A stretch of 64,000 bases of DNA from Burkholderia sp. OK233 (GTDB lineage: Bacteria; Pseudomonadota; Gammaproteobacteria; Burkholderiales; Burkholderiaceae): assembly GCF_900230185.1 (NCBI RefSeq), contig NZ_OCSR01000002.1, forward strand, positions 1,054,001-1,118,000. Direction: 5' to 3'. Under the pieces are notes generated by a model, which did not search any database, was not told the DNA's origin, and saw only the letters and a list, made by a program, of their open reading frames with translations. This document shows positions 1-9,252 of the stretch, piece by piece. The position numbers and the translations under genes were made by a program. Each line of letters opens with the position of its first letter. The first letter of the stretch is position 1.

Positions 1-219
1 GTCCTTGGTTGAATTTGCACTGTCTTCAACCTGGATCATCGCGTCGGCGCGATACACCGGCCTAGCGATAAACGCATAGAGAGTGCCGATTACCAGCACG
101 GTCGCCGCAATGGCAACGATCAACTTCCAGCTCTCCGCAATAACCGAAAGGTAGTCGGAGAGATGTATTTCGTCGCCATTCGACGAATCGATGAATCGAT
201 TTTGGTTTACGGATGCCAT
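1..219 (-). CDS. wzc: Wzc-type polysaccharide co-polymerase / tyrosine kinase, N-terminal part only
   Basis: Only the first 73 codons lie in the window; the rest runs off the left edge. The start is MASVNQNRF, followed by an acidic stretch (DEIHLSDYL), a transmembrane segment near residues 32-52 (LIVAIAATVLVIGTLYAF), then RPVYRADAMIQVE. This is the standard beginning of the Wzz domain of BceF/Wzc/AmsA proteins, inner-membrane autokinases that control polymer length and export. The ATG lies 3 nt after the stop of the phosphatase gene, so it is the last visible member of the leftward operon. The kinase domain cannot be checked here; a kinase-less Wzz protein is possible from this fragment alone. 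Confidence 0.85.
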   Translation of the reverse strand, partial: MASVNQNRFIDSSNGDEIHLSDYLSVIAESWKLIVAIAATVLVIGTLYAFIARPVYRADAMIQVEDSANSTKD

Positions 220-222
220 AGA

Positions 223-663
223 TTAGTGAGTCAGTCGAACCATTGCGTCGAGCCAGTGCGCGACGCCACGCTCGATCTGTGCCAAGGCCGTTTCGAAGGC
301 CGCGCGTCCTTTGCGGTACGGGTCCAGTACGTCTATGCCCTCATGGTCGCCGAGGCGATAGACCTTGCCCTTCGCGAAGGGATAGTTCGTTTCGATCCTC
401 TTGCGCTGTTCCTGCGTCATCGACAGAACCAGTTCTGCCGAGCGCATGTGGAGCAGGTTCAGGTCCACGGCAATATGGCCTCTGATGTCAATCTCACGCT
501 CCGCCATCAATTCGACAGCGATGGGATCGGCACCGCGTCCGACGACCGCGGCCCAGCCGGCGGACATCACACTAACGCCAGGTAACTGCTTCGTGAGCAA
601 CGCCTGAGCCATCGGACTTCGGCAGATGTTGCCTTCACACACAACAAGGATGCTGTCTATCAT
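223..663 (-). CDS. wzb: Low-molecular-weight protein-tyrosine phosphatase (Wzb/BceD type)
   Basis: The 146-residue protein has the LMW-PTP P-loop near its start: C9-E-G-N-I-C-R15-S, matching CX5R, and the general-acid motif D114-P-Y near residue 114. Length is normal for the family. It would remove phosphate from the tyrosine-rich tail of the Wzc kinase, allowing the phosphorylation cycle that drives polymer export. Its ATG overlaps the stop of the Wza-like gene (ATGA), and the Wzc-like gene follows after 3 nt, so translation is probably coupled. Cepacian clusters usually place the phosphatase before the export protein; here it follows it. Confidence 0.93.
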   Translation of the reverse strand: MIDSILVVCEGNICRSPMAQALLTKQLPGVSVMSAGWAAVVGRGADPIAVELMAEREIDIRGHIAVDLNLLHMRSAELVLSMTQEQRKRIETNYPFAKGKVYRLGDHEGIDVLDPYRKGRAAFETALAQIERGVAHWLDAMVRLTH

Positions 664-1832
664 TTCGTTACAATCGCCCCGGTCAGGCCTGCGTTGATCG
701 CGGGCAGCAGCAGATTCAGCACGCGGCTGAAGCGAACCAGACCGTTACCATCCACATACACGACGTCCTTGGGCTGCAACTCGAATTGATTCGCCAGCAC
801 CATTGCGACCGGCGAGCGAGCATCGAGATGGAATACCTGCGGCCTCGTATCGGACGAGCCGCGAATTACATAGAGCTGCGCTGCGTCCGCACTGGCACTA
901 TTCACGCTACCGGCTTGCGATAGGGCGTCGCTCAATGTCAGCTTGCCGCTCTTCATGGGAATGGCGGTTACAGGCTTGTTGACCTCGCCCATGACAAATA
1001 CGCCGTTGTCGTCGCGAGAAACGACACGCAACAGGTCACCGTTCTTTAGCAGTATTTTTGAAGGGTTCTGATCGCTCGATAGCATGCTTGTGAGATTCAA
1101 CCGATACGACACGCCGTCGCGCACGAGGACCATCCGGCTTTGATCGGCTGTCGTACTGAAGTCGCCGGCCCGGTTAACGGCTTCGAACAGGGTCAGTGGA
1201 ACATCGTTAATCGGAACAGCGCCCGGCGCGCGGACCTCGCCGTCCACATACACCTGCTTGGCACGAAACGAAGCCACACGTACGGTCACCTGCGGCCGGA
1301 CGAACACTTTGCTCAATGCGGTGTACACCGCCTGCTGGCTCTGATCGACACGTAGGCCGGCAACATGAACGTTACCCGCATATGGCATCTGCACATTACC
1401 GTTGCTGTCAATCACGAATCCTTGCGCCGGATCGAAGGGCCGGTTGTTCGTTTGCGTCTGGGCGCCCAGCGCCGCCATCAGTTCAGGGTGATCCCACACG
1501 GTGATCTGCAGGACATCGCCCGCCGCCAATGTGTATGGCTCCGGCTTAGTCATCAACTCACGCAGTTGCACTGCGTTTGCCTGCGCATCCGCCTCGCGCA
1601 TCCTTTCCGTCAAGGCGACGTTGATATCGGTAATCGGAATCTGCATCTCGGTCGGCGGCACCTCTGAGTTCCCGCTTGCGACCGGCAGCGTTGCCGGAGT
1701 GGTCATCCGCATACCAGGAGCCACTGCGCAGGCCGCCAACACGGCACTTGCGGCGACGCTCATCAGTAGACGAGTACAGCGGCGAACAGGACGTTCCACT
1801 CCGTCTCCACTACGCTTTCCAAAAAATCCCAT
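660..1832 (-). CDS. wza: Outer-membrane polysaccharide export lipoprotein (Wza/BceE type)
   Basis: The 390-residue protein starts with a basic, then hydrophobic leader ending in a lipobox (VLAAC, Cys35), so it is a predicted outer-membrane lipoprotein. A poly-export domain follows (YTLAAGDVLQITVWDHPEL near residues 100-120), then two SLBB-like segments (VYVDGEVRAPGAVPI and VFVMGEVNKPVTAIP). Wza proteins form the octameric channel through which the polymer leaves. A GAGGAA ribosome site precedes the ATG. It sits 86 nt after the glycosyltransferase gene and overlaps the phosphatase gene by 4 nt. Confidence 0.93.
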   Translation of the reverse strand: MGFFGKRSGDGVERPVRRCTRLLMSVAASAVLAACAVAPGMRMTTPATLPVASGNSEVPPTEMQIPITDINVALTERMREADAQANAVQLRELMTKPEPYTLAAGDVLQITVWDHPELMAALGAQTQTNNRPFDPAQGFVIDSNGNVQMPYAGNVHVAGLRVDQSQQAVYTALSKVFVRPQVTVRVASFRAKQVYVDGEVRAPGAVPINDVPLTLFEAVNRAGDFSTTADQSRMVLVRDGVSYRLNLTSMLSSDQNPSKILLKNGDLLRVVSRDDNGVFVMGEVNKPVTAIPMKSGKLTLSDALSQAGSVNSASADAAQLYVIRGSSDTRPQVFHLDARSPVAMVLANQFELQPKDVVYVDGNGLVRFSRVLNLLLPAINAGLTGAIVTK

Positions 1833-1918
1833 CAGTTATTCCTCGAATTTCGTCCAACTCGTCTTTCACATCGCAATTGCCATTGCAGTTCAGGCGCATG
1901 AGTGTTTCGTCTGGGTCG

Positions 1919-3367
1919 CTAATACGCAGTGCTGCTAACCAGTCCCCTCGCTACCGTTGTCACGACAATCCGCATGTCCAAGGCGAACGACCAGTTGCGC
2001 AGGTAGTAAAGGTCATGCTCCACTCGCTTCTGCATCTTCTCGACCCGGTCTGTTTCACCGCGGAATCCGTTAACCTGCGCCCAACCTGTAATGCCCGGCT
2101 TGATCCGGTAGCGATGGATGTAGCCGTTGATGACTTTCTGATAAAGCTCATCGTGTTCGATCGCGTGCGGACGAGGCCCAACCACCGACATTTCGCCGCG
2201 AAGAACGTTGAAAAACTGCGGTAGCTCGTCAAGGCTCGTTCGCCGCAGCAGCGCACCCACGCGAGTGATGCGCGGGTCACCCTTCGTAGCCTGCGTGACC
2301 ACGCCTGCCTTTTCGACATGTGGACGCATCGTCCGGAACTTGTAGATTTTGAACACGCGGCCATCGGCCCCTTTGCGATGCTGCGTGAAAAACACCGGCC
2401 CACGCGATGAACATTTCACGGCAACCGCAATGATCGACAACAACGGTATCAACGCGAGTAACGCAAGAGCCGCAAATACGCGATCGAAAATTTCTTTCTG
2501 CACGATTGCGCGTGCTGGCAACGGCGATGCGACGAGGCTAATCGCCGGTGCTCCGATCAGGTCGATCACGCCGCCTTCGAATAACGCCATGCTGCGCACG
2601 TCAGGAATGAAGCGGATATTCACGAGGTCGTCACGGAATTCATTAACGAAGCGCAGCATGGTCGACGCTTCCGCCAAGGGCAAAGCCAGCCAGATTTCCT
2701 GTACGCCGGCACTCCGAACGTGTTCGGCAAACTTGTGAAAGTCGTCGAACACCGGCACGCCGTTCTGCACGACACATCCTCCCTGCCCCACATCAAACAC
2801 CGCGGATGCACGAAAACCGCTGGAAGGGGACGCCTCAAGTTTGCTCACCACTTCCTGGCAATGAGCACCGACCCCGAGTACGGCCACGTTGCGCAAATTC
2901 AGACCGGCATAACGCACGCGCCGCAGCACGGCATGTAACATCAGTCGCGATACGATCAATGCACCGCCCGTGATCGCGGTCCAATAAGCGAACCACAGGC
3001 GCGAGATGAAATCCGTGCGGTGCAGCGAGAACATCAGTACCAGACCGCACGCCTGCACCACCAGCCACGCTATCGAAACCTGCCCGGTCAATCGCAACAT
3101 CGAACGGCCACGCCACGACTCGTACAAGCCGAAAACGGGAAACGACACCAACGCGAATGCGACGGAAAACGTAATGAACGCCCCGTCTCCCCGACTCTGC
3201 CCGAGATCCTCAAAGCGAATATGCGACGCCACCATGGCTCCCGTCACGATGAGGACCACGTCGACAAGCCGCGCCAATAACGCCTGTATCCCGAGCATCT
3301 CGCGATTCCCCGCCTGAAGTTGGACTGCGTAACCTGCCGACGCGTCACGCGCGCCCGTATGTGTCAT
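1919..3367 (-). CDS. Undecaprenyl-phosphate sugar phosphotransferase (WcaJ/BceB-like)
   Basis: The 482-residue protein has an N-terminal membrane part of several helices (residues about 30-140), a central Rossmann-like segment (NVAVLGVGAHCQEVV), another helix near 290-315, and a C-terminal bacterial sugar transferase domain with KIYKFRTM, SLDELPQFFNVLRGEMSVVGPRP and PGITGWAQVNG. These enzymes load the first sugar-1-phosphate, usually glucose or galactose, onto undecaprenyl phosphate at the inner membrane. The annotated ATG overlaps the 3' end of manC by 23 nt; a later Met (MLGIQALL, residue 24) is an alternative start. The sugar cannot be deduced from sequence. Confidence 0.9.
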   Translation of the reverse strand: MTHTGARDASAGYAVQLQAGNREMLGIQALLARLVDVVLIVTGAMVASHIRFEDLGQSRGDGAFITFSVAFALVSFPVFGLYESWRGRSMLRLTGQVSIAWLVVQACGLVLMFSLHRTDFISRLWFAYWTAITGGALIVSRLMLHAVLRRVRYAGLNLRNVAVLGVGAHCQEVVSKLEASPSSGFRASAVFDVGQGGCVVQNGVPVFDDFHKFAEHVRSAGVQEIWLALPLAEASTMLRFVNEFRDDLVNIRFIPDVRSMALFEGGVIDLIGAPAISLVASPLPARAIVQKEIFDRVFAALALLALIPLLSIIAVAVKCSSRGPVFFTQHRKGADGRVFKIYKFRTMRPHVEKAGVVTQATKGDPRITRVGALLRRTSLDELPQFFNVLRGEMSVVGPRPHAIEHDELYQKVINGYIHRYRIKPGITGWAQVNGFRGETDRVEKMQKRVEHDLYYLRNWSFALDMRIVVTTVARGLVSSTAY

Positions 3368-4871
3368 CGAACCGAACGATGTCGTCTTCGCCGAGATACG
3401 ATCCGGACTGCACTTCGATGAGTTCGAGTGGCAACTTGCCCGGGTTCTCCAGACGATGCGTCACGCCCAGCGGAATAAACGTCGACTGATTCTCGCTGAG
3501 CATGAATTCCTCACTGCCGCGCGTGACGAGCGCCGTGCCGCTTACCACAATCCAGTGCTCGGCGCGATGGTGATGCAATTGCAACGACAGGCGGCCGCCC
3601 GGATTCACGACGATCCGCTTTACCTGAAAGCGCTCACCACGATCAATTGAGTCGTAGTAACCCCATGGGCGCCGTACCTTTCGATGCGCATCGGCCTCGG
3701 GCGCTTGCAGCGCTCTCATCCGGCTGACCAAACTCTTTACTTCCTGCACGCGCGAGCGGTCGGCGACCAGCACGGCATCGTCGGTCTCCACAACGACCAC
3801 GTTGGTCACGCCGACGCAGGCAATGAGACGCCCCTGCGAGTGTGCGAAGCTGGACGTCGTCCCTTCGAACACGACCCGTCCGCGCGCCGCGTTTCCGTCC
3901 GTGTCCTTGTCGAGTGCTTCCCATACCGCGTCCCAAGACCCAAGATCCGACCACCCTGCGTCAAGCGGTACTACCACGCCTTCCGCGAATCGTTCGTCCG
4001 ATCCGAGACGTTCCATCACCGCGTAGTCAATCGAGTCCGACGGCGAAGACTTGAAAGCCTCTGCACCAGGACGGAAATACAACCCATCGCAAGTACCTTG
4101 TGCATGGGCCAACAAGCACGCGTCGTGCATCGCCGGCTGCATGATCTTGAGCGTAGCGAGCCATACGCTCGCCCGCACAACGAATATTCCGCTGTTCCAC
4201 CAGTACTGCCCTGAGGCGATGTACCGCGCGGCCAATTCGGCTGCGGGTTTTTCGACGAATCGCTCAATACAATGCGCGCCACCGCTAAGGTCAGAACCAA
4301 GCTTGATGTAACCAAAGCCTGTATCAGGACGCGTCGGCGGCACGCCCAGTGTCACAATCGCGCCGCGCTGCGCATGCTGTGCCGCCAACGCGATCGTCGA
4401 CTGGAAGGCATTGAGGTTCTCGATCGAGTGATCTGCCGGCATTGCAACAATGATCGCGTCGTCACCATCCGAACACGCCACCGCAGCGGCGAGCGTCAGC
4501 GCGGGTGCCGTGTCGCGTCGCGTCGGTTCAACCACGATGCGTGCATCGATTCCTCTTGCCCGGAGTTGCTCCGACGTAACGAAGCGGTGTTCATTGCCGC
4601 ATACAATGATCGGCGTGCTCACCGTGCCTCCATCGGCATGGAACCCTTTCATCCGTTGCACGGTTGCTTGTAGTAGCGAATCTGGTCCCAGCAAATCAAT
4701 CAATTGCTTGGGATATTGTTCCCGTGACATGGGCCACAGTCGCGAACCTGCTCCTCCCGCAAGTACAACAGGTACGAGTCGCACAGCCGTTTCAGAGGCC
4801 CGCCTTTCCGTCGAAACTAACTTGATATCGCTATCACTAATTTCCGCCTCATTCATCGACTTGTAACCCAT
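3345..4871 (-). CDS. manC: Mannose-1-phosphate guanylyltransferase / mannose-6-phosphate isomerase (type II PMI)
   Basis: The bifunctional enzyme makes GDP-mannose from mannose-1-phosphate and carries a type II PMI cupin. The nucleotidyltransferase signature LAGGAGSRLWP is at about residues 37-47, with the QYPKQ motif just after it. The C-terminal cupin contains ERFQVKRI and QLHHHRAEHWIVVSG. The start at MGYKSM is preferred because AGGAG lies 5 nt upstream of that ATG; a longer frame opens 21 codons earlier without a good ribosome site. At 508 residues the length is normal. It is the first gene of the leftward operon and implies GDP-mannose or a derived sugar in the polymer. Confidence 0.93.
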   Translation of the reverse strand: MGYKSMNEAEISDSDIKLVSTERRASETAVRLVPVVLAGGAGSRLWPMSREQYPKQLIDLLGPDSLLQATVQRMKGFHADGGTVSTPIIVCGNEHRFVTSEQLRARGIDARIVVEPTRRDTAPALTLAAAVACSDGDDAIIVAMPADHSIENLNAFQSTIALAAQHAQRGAIVTLGVPPTRPDTGFGYIKLGSDLSGGAHCIERFVEKPAAELAARYIASGQYWWNSGIFVVRASVWLATLKIMQPAMHDACLLAHAQGTCDGLYFRPGAEAFKSSPSDSIDYAVMERLGSDERFAEGVVVPLDAGWSDLGSWDAVWEALDKDTDGNAARGRVVFEGTTSSFAHSQGRLIACVGVTNVVVVETDDAVLVADRSRVQEVKSLVSRMRALQAPEADAHRKVRRPWGYYDSIDRGERFQVKRIVVNPGGRLSLQLHHHRAEHWIVVSGTALVTRGSEEFMLSENQSTFIPLGVTHRLENPGKLPLELIEVQSGSYLGEDDIVRFDDTYGRA

Positions 4872-5342
4872 ACATACTCCTATTCGACATTCCAACTGGA
4901 TCGCAAATATTGCACTTTTCATTTCCCCGCTCACTGTCGGAGGCCTGACGTGTCTCCCTCGATCACGAGCCGTATACAGTTTGCGAAAATCATGTCCACC
5001 AACGCTACAACGCCTGCCTCAAACAGATGCGAAATGAGTTGAGTGGCGCGGCTGACGACTGACGCCAGTTGTTGCCACACGCGTTAGTGGCGTGGGGGTT
5101 CACTTAACTTGAGATTCGTACTTCTCGCACAGACCATAAAGATCGCGATTTTTCCGACATCCACTGACGTACGCCATTTCTTCATAACGAACACTGCTCG
5201 TCTTTTCCGAGTGCCGTAATAAATGATCTGCAATAGCCTATATCTCAAAAACTACCGCTACTTCTCATTTTTAAAAGAACCGTCTCGGCTTCAGTTGCAG
5301 TGCATCATACATAGGCCGCCTTCAGACGTAATGTGACTGACG

Positions 5343-5368
5343 GAAAACGCCAACATGTTGGCGTTTTC
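5343..5368. promoter_or_regulatory. Perfect 26-bp palindrome
   Basis: The half-site GAAAACGCCAACA is followed immediately by its exact reverse complement. The core CAACATGTTGGCG recurs upstream of the second AraC-type regulator (13223) and, less exactly, of the first (10364). It could be a protein-binding site for the regulators of this locus. The outer AAAA/TTTT edges also allow a weak bidirectional terminator, but no gene end lies nearby. It sits about 470 nt upstream of the manC start. Confidence 0.5.
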
Positions 5369-6833
5369 GCCCATTCGCTTCTGACGCGTCGAAATAGACT
5401 ATTCGCGTGTCGCGCGTGTTGTGCTTCGCTCTCCTACAGCGGCCCATTAACTTCGCAATTTTGGCTAAACAGCCACGACCGCGACTGAGCATTATTTATT
5501 CAGAAAATCTGACTGTGTGGCCCCTGCCTGACGCTACTCTGTGGCTGCGTCAATTCCACTGCTACGCTCTTTCAAAGGGGCCCCCGAGTCCTTGCGCCGC
5601 ATCCGAATTCATCCAGTTTCGATGGTCCACGATCTGCACGATTTCAATGGACATTTGCAGGGGCGAAGGCCCGCCAATACGTCCCTTGCACACGTTGGAG
5701 CGACCTGCTGATTTCAAGACCCGTGCTCCGAAAATCTGATGCTATTGAAGCAATTTGCGGTGACTCTTCGGGTCAACAAGGTGCACCGATTCAGGTAAAT
5801 ACGAGCAAACTAACATGGCAAGTTGCGCCATGGATTTGGCTGACTCCACCCAATTTTTTGGTCTAGTGCCGCCACTACGTACATGATTTCACCCGGTGCC
5901 GAAGGCTGCATCTGAGGTGGGCCGTGACGACTGAAGCAACTACTACTCCGGAAGCGTCACTGAAAATTGCGACCGTCTGTCTGTAACTTCAAGTAATTGC
6001 ATTTATGACCTGGGACAGGACGTCCGGCTAACGCGATGCCACGGAAAACTTCATTGACGTTGTTAGCAGTGCCCGATAGCAGCTGATACGGCAGATCTAT
6101 GAAATAAACACAGACACGATAGAAGACGCGATGCCGACGGGCACTATGAATATCGTGCATAGCCCCATCCGTATCATCAACTTAGCCCTTGAAGCTTCCC
6201 AAGGGCCGCGCGCGCGACGCGGCTGGAACTCGAGAAAGATGAGTGGTTGGAAGTGCCGCCTCCCGACCGTCAAAGCGGAGAGCAAGCTGAAAATCAGATG
6301 GACAAGTGTCCAGCCGAAACAAAATTTCGAAAGAATCGAAAGAGCGATCACCATATATTTCGCCACTTGATTTAACAATTTGGACGTCTTGAGCCTACCG
6401 TGCAACGCAACATTTTTTATGACAAACGTTTGGCTTTATCCGTCGTATTTCGGCTCGCCGGCTGACGTTTGTGACCTGCCGGCATGCCCCGCTCCTCAAA
6501 GGTGTGGGTCGGTGATCCAAGCATCGACCGGGGCAACACGTCTGGCGTGATAGATCAAAGAACGCCGCTTGCTGCACAGCAGTACAGTCGGAATTTTTTA
6601 ACGCAAAAATCCGTCAAAAATAAGGCGGCATTCGCCACCCCATCCAGCGCTTTTCACGTCAATGTGTACAGTACGACCAGCCAATCAGTGCCGCCAATCT
6701 GGCAGTTCGCGAGCGCCGTCAGCTTCGCATACAAGGTTTGAACCAGGTCCGCCTCTGATGAACACCGCCACAATGCCACGTTGAACACCAATGGATATTC
6801 CGAATCTCGACCGCGCCTAATTTTCCCAATACG

Positions 6834-6860
6834 AAAAAAAACCGACACATGGTGTCGGTT
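6834..6860 (-). terminator. Rho-independent terminator (minus strand)
   Basis: A 9-bp stem AACCGACAC/GTGTCGGTT (6840-6848 with 6852-6860) with a 3-nt ATG loop is followed, on the minus strand, by a run of T (A-run at 6834-6839 on the plus strand). The plus strand lacks a T-run after the stem, so it works leftward. The nearest upstream minus-strand ORF ends at 7163. A second imperfect hairpin (GCTTCCGGC/GCCGGAGGC) lies just beside it at about 6868-6902. Confidence 0.6.
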
Positions 6861-7162
6861 AAAAAAAGCTTCCGGCTATTCCGAGGACCACTGCCGGAGG
6901 CTTGAGAGAAGTGTATTCTCGTCGACGACGGCCACGCTGTTCCGACATAATTTTGCACTCAAACGCCACATTGAACGGATAACTACCGACCACTGATCGC
7001 CGGCGTTCGATATTAAATTGTCAAGATCCCAGCTACTTCAGAAGCGCAAGATCCAACGGGACAACCAGCGGTCTCTCAGGATGCATCCGATCAGAAGATC
7101 CAACGCACTGCCATCGGCACAGTCTGTAGTGGCTTGCCTCGGCTAAAACAGCACACCGTAGG

Positions 7163-7552
7163 CTATTGCCTGTCGCGCTTCGCACCGCGGCCCGAGGCGC
7201 GCGATCTCGACATGAGATGGACCGTACAGGTGTGGTACACCTCCACGACGGCTCGAGACTGATAGTCGAGATGAACGTGATCGACAAAGGCGTCTGCAAA
7301 CGTCATGGCGTCAAATCGAACCTTCGACACTTGCATTACGTGCGTCGCCAGAGCCTGTGCGCAACTGCCCAGCGCCACACGCTGAAGCAAGTCGATTCCG
7401 CCGTTAGCACACATCCACAAATGCGTGCTTTGAACCACGTGTTGCGCCGTCAGCCACTTCCCGGTCAGTCGGCGCCTGATTAACTGCGACACGACGAGAT
7501 AGGTCAGTAGATCGGCACGCGTGTGTGTGTCGGGAGAATTTAACCAGAACAT
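7163..7552 (-). CDS. Small protein of unknown family, paralogue of the next ORF
   Basis: I do not recognise this 129-residue protein. What supports it as a gene is clear similarity (about 40 percent by eye, one small gap) to the ORF at 7744-8130. Shared blocks are RADLL/RTELL, LVVSQL/LVASQL, THLW, LLQRVAL/WLQRVGL, AQALA/AQRLA, and a shared V-V-E/T-E segment near the end. The pattern suggests an alpha-helical, cytosolic protein. No transmembrane segment or signal peptide is seen. The start has no strong ribosome site. A minus-strand terminator lies 300 nt downstream. Confidence 0.5.
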   Translation of the reverse strand: MFWLNSPDTHTRADLLTYLVVSQLIRRRLTGKWLTAQHVVQSTHLWMCANGGIDLLQRVALGSCAQALATHVMQVSKVRFDAMTFADAFVDHVHLDYQSRAVVEVYHTCTVHLMSRSRASGRGAKRDRQ

Positions 7553-7743
7553 TGTTAATCTGGGTAGCCAACACGGTTAGGCATATTGCGCACAATGCGT
7601 TGCTCTCTTTGTTAAGTGGAAGCGCATACGATAGCGACCCGCCAAGTAAGAAAAATTCTGATGGCATCCTGAAGCGCTCACGGAGTCACAGGCTGACGAA
7701 CTCCGGTCCGATTCGCCTTTTCCCCCACCACTACCTACCAGTT

Positions 7744-8130
7744 TCATGTCACGCCATGCTCACCATGGAAGACTACCTGACCCGGGAGATTAGCCGCGCA
7801 CACGACGAAGATCTCCGTCACGACCGGGGATCGCAAGTCCAGGCGCAGACAACCAAAAAACATATGGGCCACAGTCTTTGCGTCGCGCCCTTCTCGCGAG
7901 CCTTGCTCTATCTGTTCCGCTAGACGTTGCGCACGGCACGCAAGCCCAACACGCTGAAGCCAATCAGCTCTGCGACCGTTTAAACGCAACCAAAGATGTG
8001 TATATACGACAAGTTGCTCGATATTAAGCCACTGGTTGGTCCTCTGACGCATTGCCAGTTGTGAGGCGACCAGACAGGCAAGCAATTCTGTGCGCGCATA
8101 CAGATCAAAGTCAACGAGTCGGTGCGTCAT
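7744..8130 (-). CDS. Small protein of unknown family, paralogue of the preceding ORF
   Basis: This 128-residue protein aligns nearly end to end with the ORF at 7163-7552: LLACLVASQLAMRQRT matches LLTYLVVSQLIRRRLT, VVYTHLWLRLNG matches VQSTHLWMCANG, and DWLQRVGLACRAQRLA matches DLLQRVALGSCAQALA. Two diverged copies side by side on the same strand argue for a real, duplicated gene rather than chance ORFs. Function is unknown and no catalytic motif is visible. No clear Shine-Dalgarno sequence precedes the ATG. It sits between the polysaccharide operon and the rmlC-like gene. Confidence 0.5.
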   Translation of the reverse strand: MTHRLVDFDLYARTELLACLVASQLAMRQRTNQWLNIEQLVVYTHLWLRLNGRRADWLQRVGLACRAQRLAEQIEQGSREGRDAKTVAHMFFGCLRLDLRSPVVTEIFVVCAANLPGQVVFHGEHGVT

Positions 8131-8601
8131 CGTGTGGGGGAATTAGGTCATACCGCAATGCGTAGTTAGTCGGAAATGGGCGCGGTGTCGCCCGGAGTGA
8201 ACGTCAAAATAGCCCTGCGTATCCCACATGCGGTCGAACCCCTAGCGCGTTTAAAGACTGGATCTCCCGCGACGGATAGTCCTACGTTCGGTCTGATCCG
8301 ATCCGCCAAAACGTTGAGGGATTCCGCCGAACTTAGCTTGCCGTTCGTCCACGATCCTTCACGAGCGGATTTTCTCGGCAACCCACCACGCAATTGGATA
8401 GCGAGGATTTAAAGGTTGGAGTGATAGATGGCGTCTCGAGCCAATCTTTTGGCGCTACTGACTAAGCCCGCTCTTGTATCATTCACGGTCTTGGAGATGG
8501 GTATTCTTGAACGGTATCTTGCCGAATGCTGCTAAAACCGGCTTGCAATCATTTCGCTGCACGTCGAAGTCAATTTCAATTCCTGATCTTATTCGTTACA
8601 G
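8131..8601. other. Intergenic region before the rmlC-like gene
   Basis: About 470 nt. Opposed short ORFs at 8176-8412 (plus) and 8166-8393 (minus) share the same DNA, and neither has a recognisable domain. The region should hold the promoter of the rightward rmlC-like gene, but I cannot point to a convincing -35/-10 pair. Confidence 0.4.
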
Positions 8602-9150
8602 ATGACAATTCAGATTAAGCACACGGCAATTCGCGACGTCAAGCTGATCGAACCATGCATCCAATCCGATAAGCGGGGTATTTCGTTTGACAGCTTCGAT
8701 CAAGAGGAATTCGAGGAGCATGTGGCGCGCGGCTATCGATTCGTGCAGGAGCGTCACTTGGTGTCCGCCCACAATGTGCTGTGTGGTCTGCACTATCAGA
8801 TTCGGCGCCCGCAGGGGAAACTAGTGCGTGTAGTGAATGGTGAAGTGGTCGATGTGGCGGTTGACTTGCGACGTTTGTCGCCCACGTTCGGGCGCTGGAT
8901 CAGTGCACGGCTTTCGGCATCCAACTGCCATCAGCTATGGATTCCGCCGGGATTTGCGCATGGTTTCCTCGTGTTGTCGGACGTCGCGGAGGTACTTTGC
9001 AAGACAACCGAGCGTGGCTTTGTCGAGCATGAACGCACGTTGCAGTGGGACGATCCTGATATTGCGATTGCGTGGGATCTGGACAAGGCGCCAATCACGT
9101 CCGCGCGTGATGCGGTGGGTACAAGTTTCAACGTGGCCGAAGTTTATTGA
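8602..9150 (+). CDS. rmlC: dTDP-4-dehydrorhamnose 3,5-epimerase family protein
   Basis: The 182-residue protein has the RmlC cupin layout: QSDKRG near residue 22, VLCGLHYQ (His64, the catalytic base), PQGKLVRVVNGEVVDVAVDLR, IPPGFAHGFLVLSD and WDDPDIAIAWDL, with Asp170 as the expected partner of the His. Family members epimerise dTDP-4-keto-6-deoxyglucose on the way to dTDP-rhamnose. Usual Tyr positions are changed: LYKTT is LCKTT (Cys133), and the DYY segment just after it is ERG. Specificity may differ (for example a 3-epimerase), or activity may be weakened. No rmlA, rmlB or rmlD is adjacent; galU downstream hints at a polysaccharide role. Confidence 0.8.
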   Translation: MTIQIKHTAIRDVKLIEPCIQSDKRGISFDSFDQEEFEEHVARGYRFVQERHLVSAHNVLCGLHYQIRRPQGKLVRVVNGEVVDVAVDLRRLSPTFGRWISARLSASNCHQLWIPPGFAHGFLVLSDVAEVLCKTTERGFVEHERTLQWDDPDIAIAWDLDKAPITSARDAVGTSFNVAEVY

Positions 9151-9252
9151 TGGCAATCGCCCTCATGGTTGGACATGCCGCCGTTGATTCGACTGCATGT
9201 CATTCGACCGATGTGCCCCACGAATAGTCTTATATAGCATCTGTCGACGCAC

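Larger units (their letters stand above)
4872..7162. other. Long A/T-richer intergenic region upstream of the polysaccharide operon
   Basis: About 2.3 kb with no convincing gene. Short open frames occur on both strands, but none has a recognisable domain or a good ribosome site. It must hold the promoter of the leftward manC operon. Two structures stand out: a perfect 26-bp palindrome at 5343-5368 and a terminator-like hairpin at 6834-6860. The base composition is visibly richer in A/T than the neighbouring operons, which fits a regulatory or horizontally acquired segment. Confidence 0.6.
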
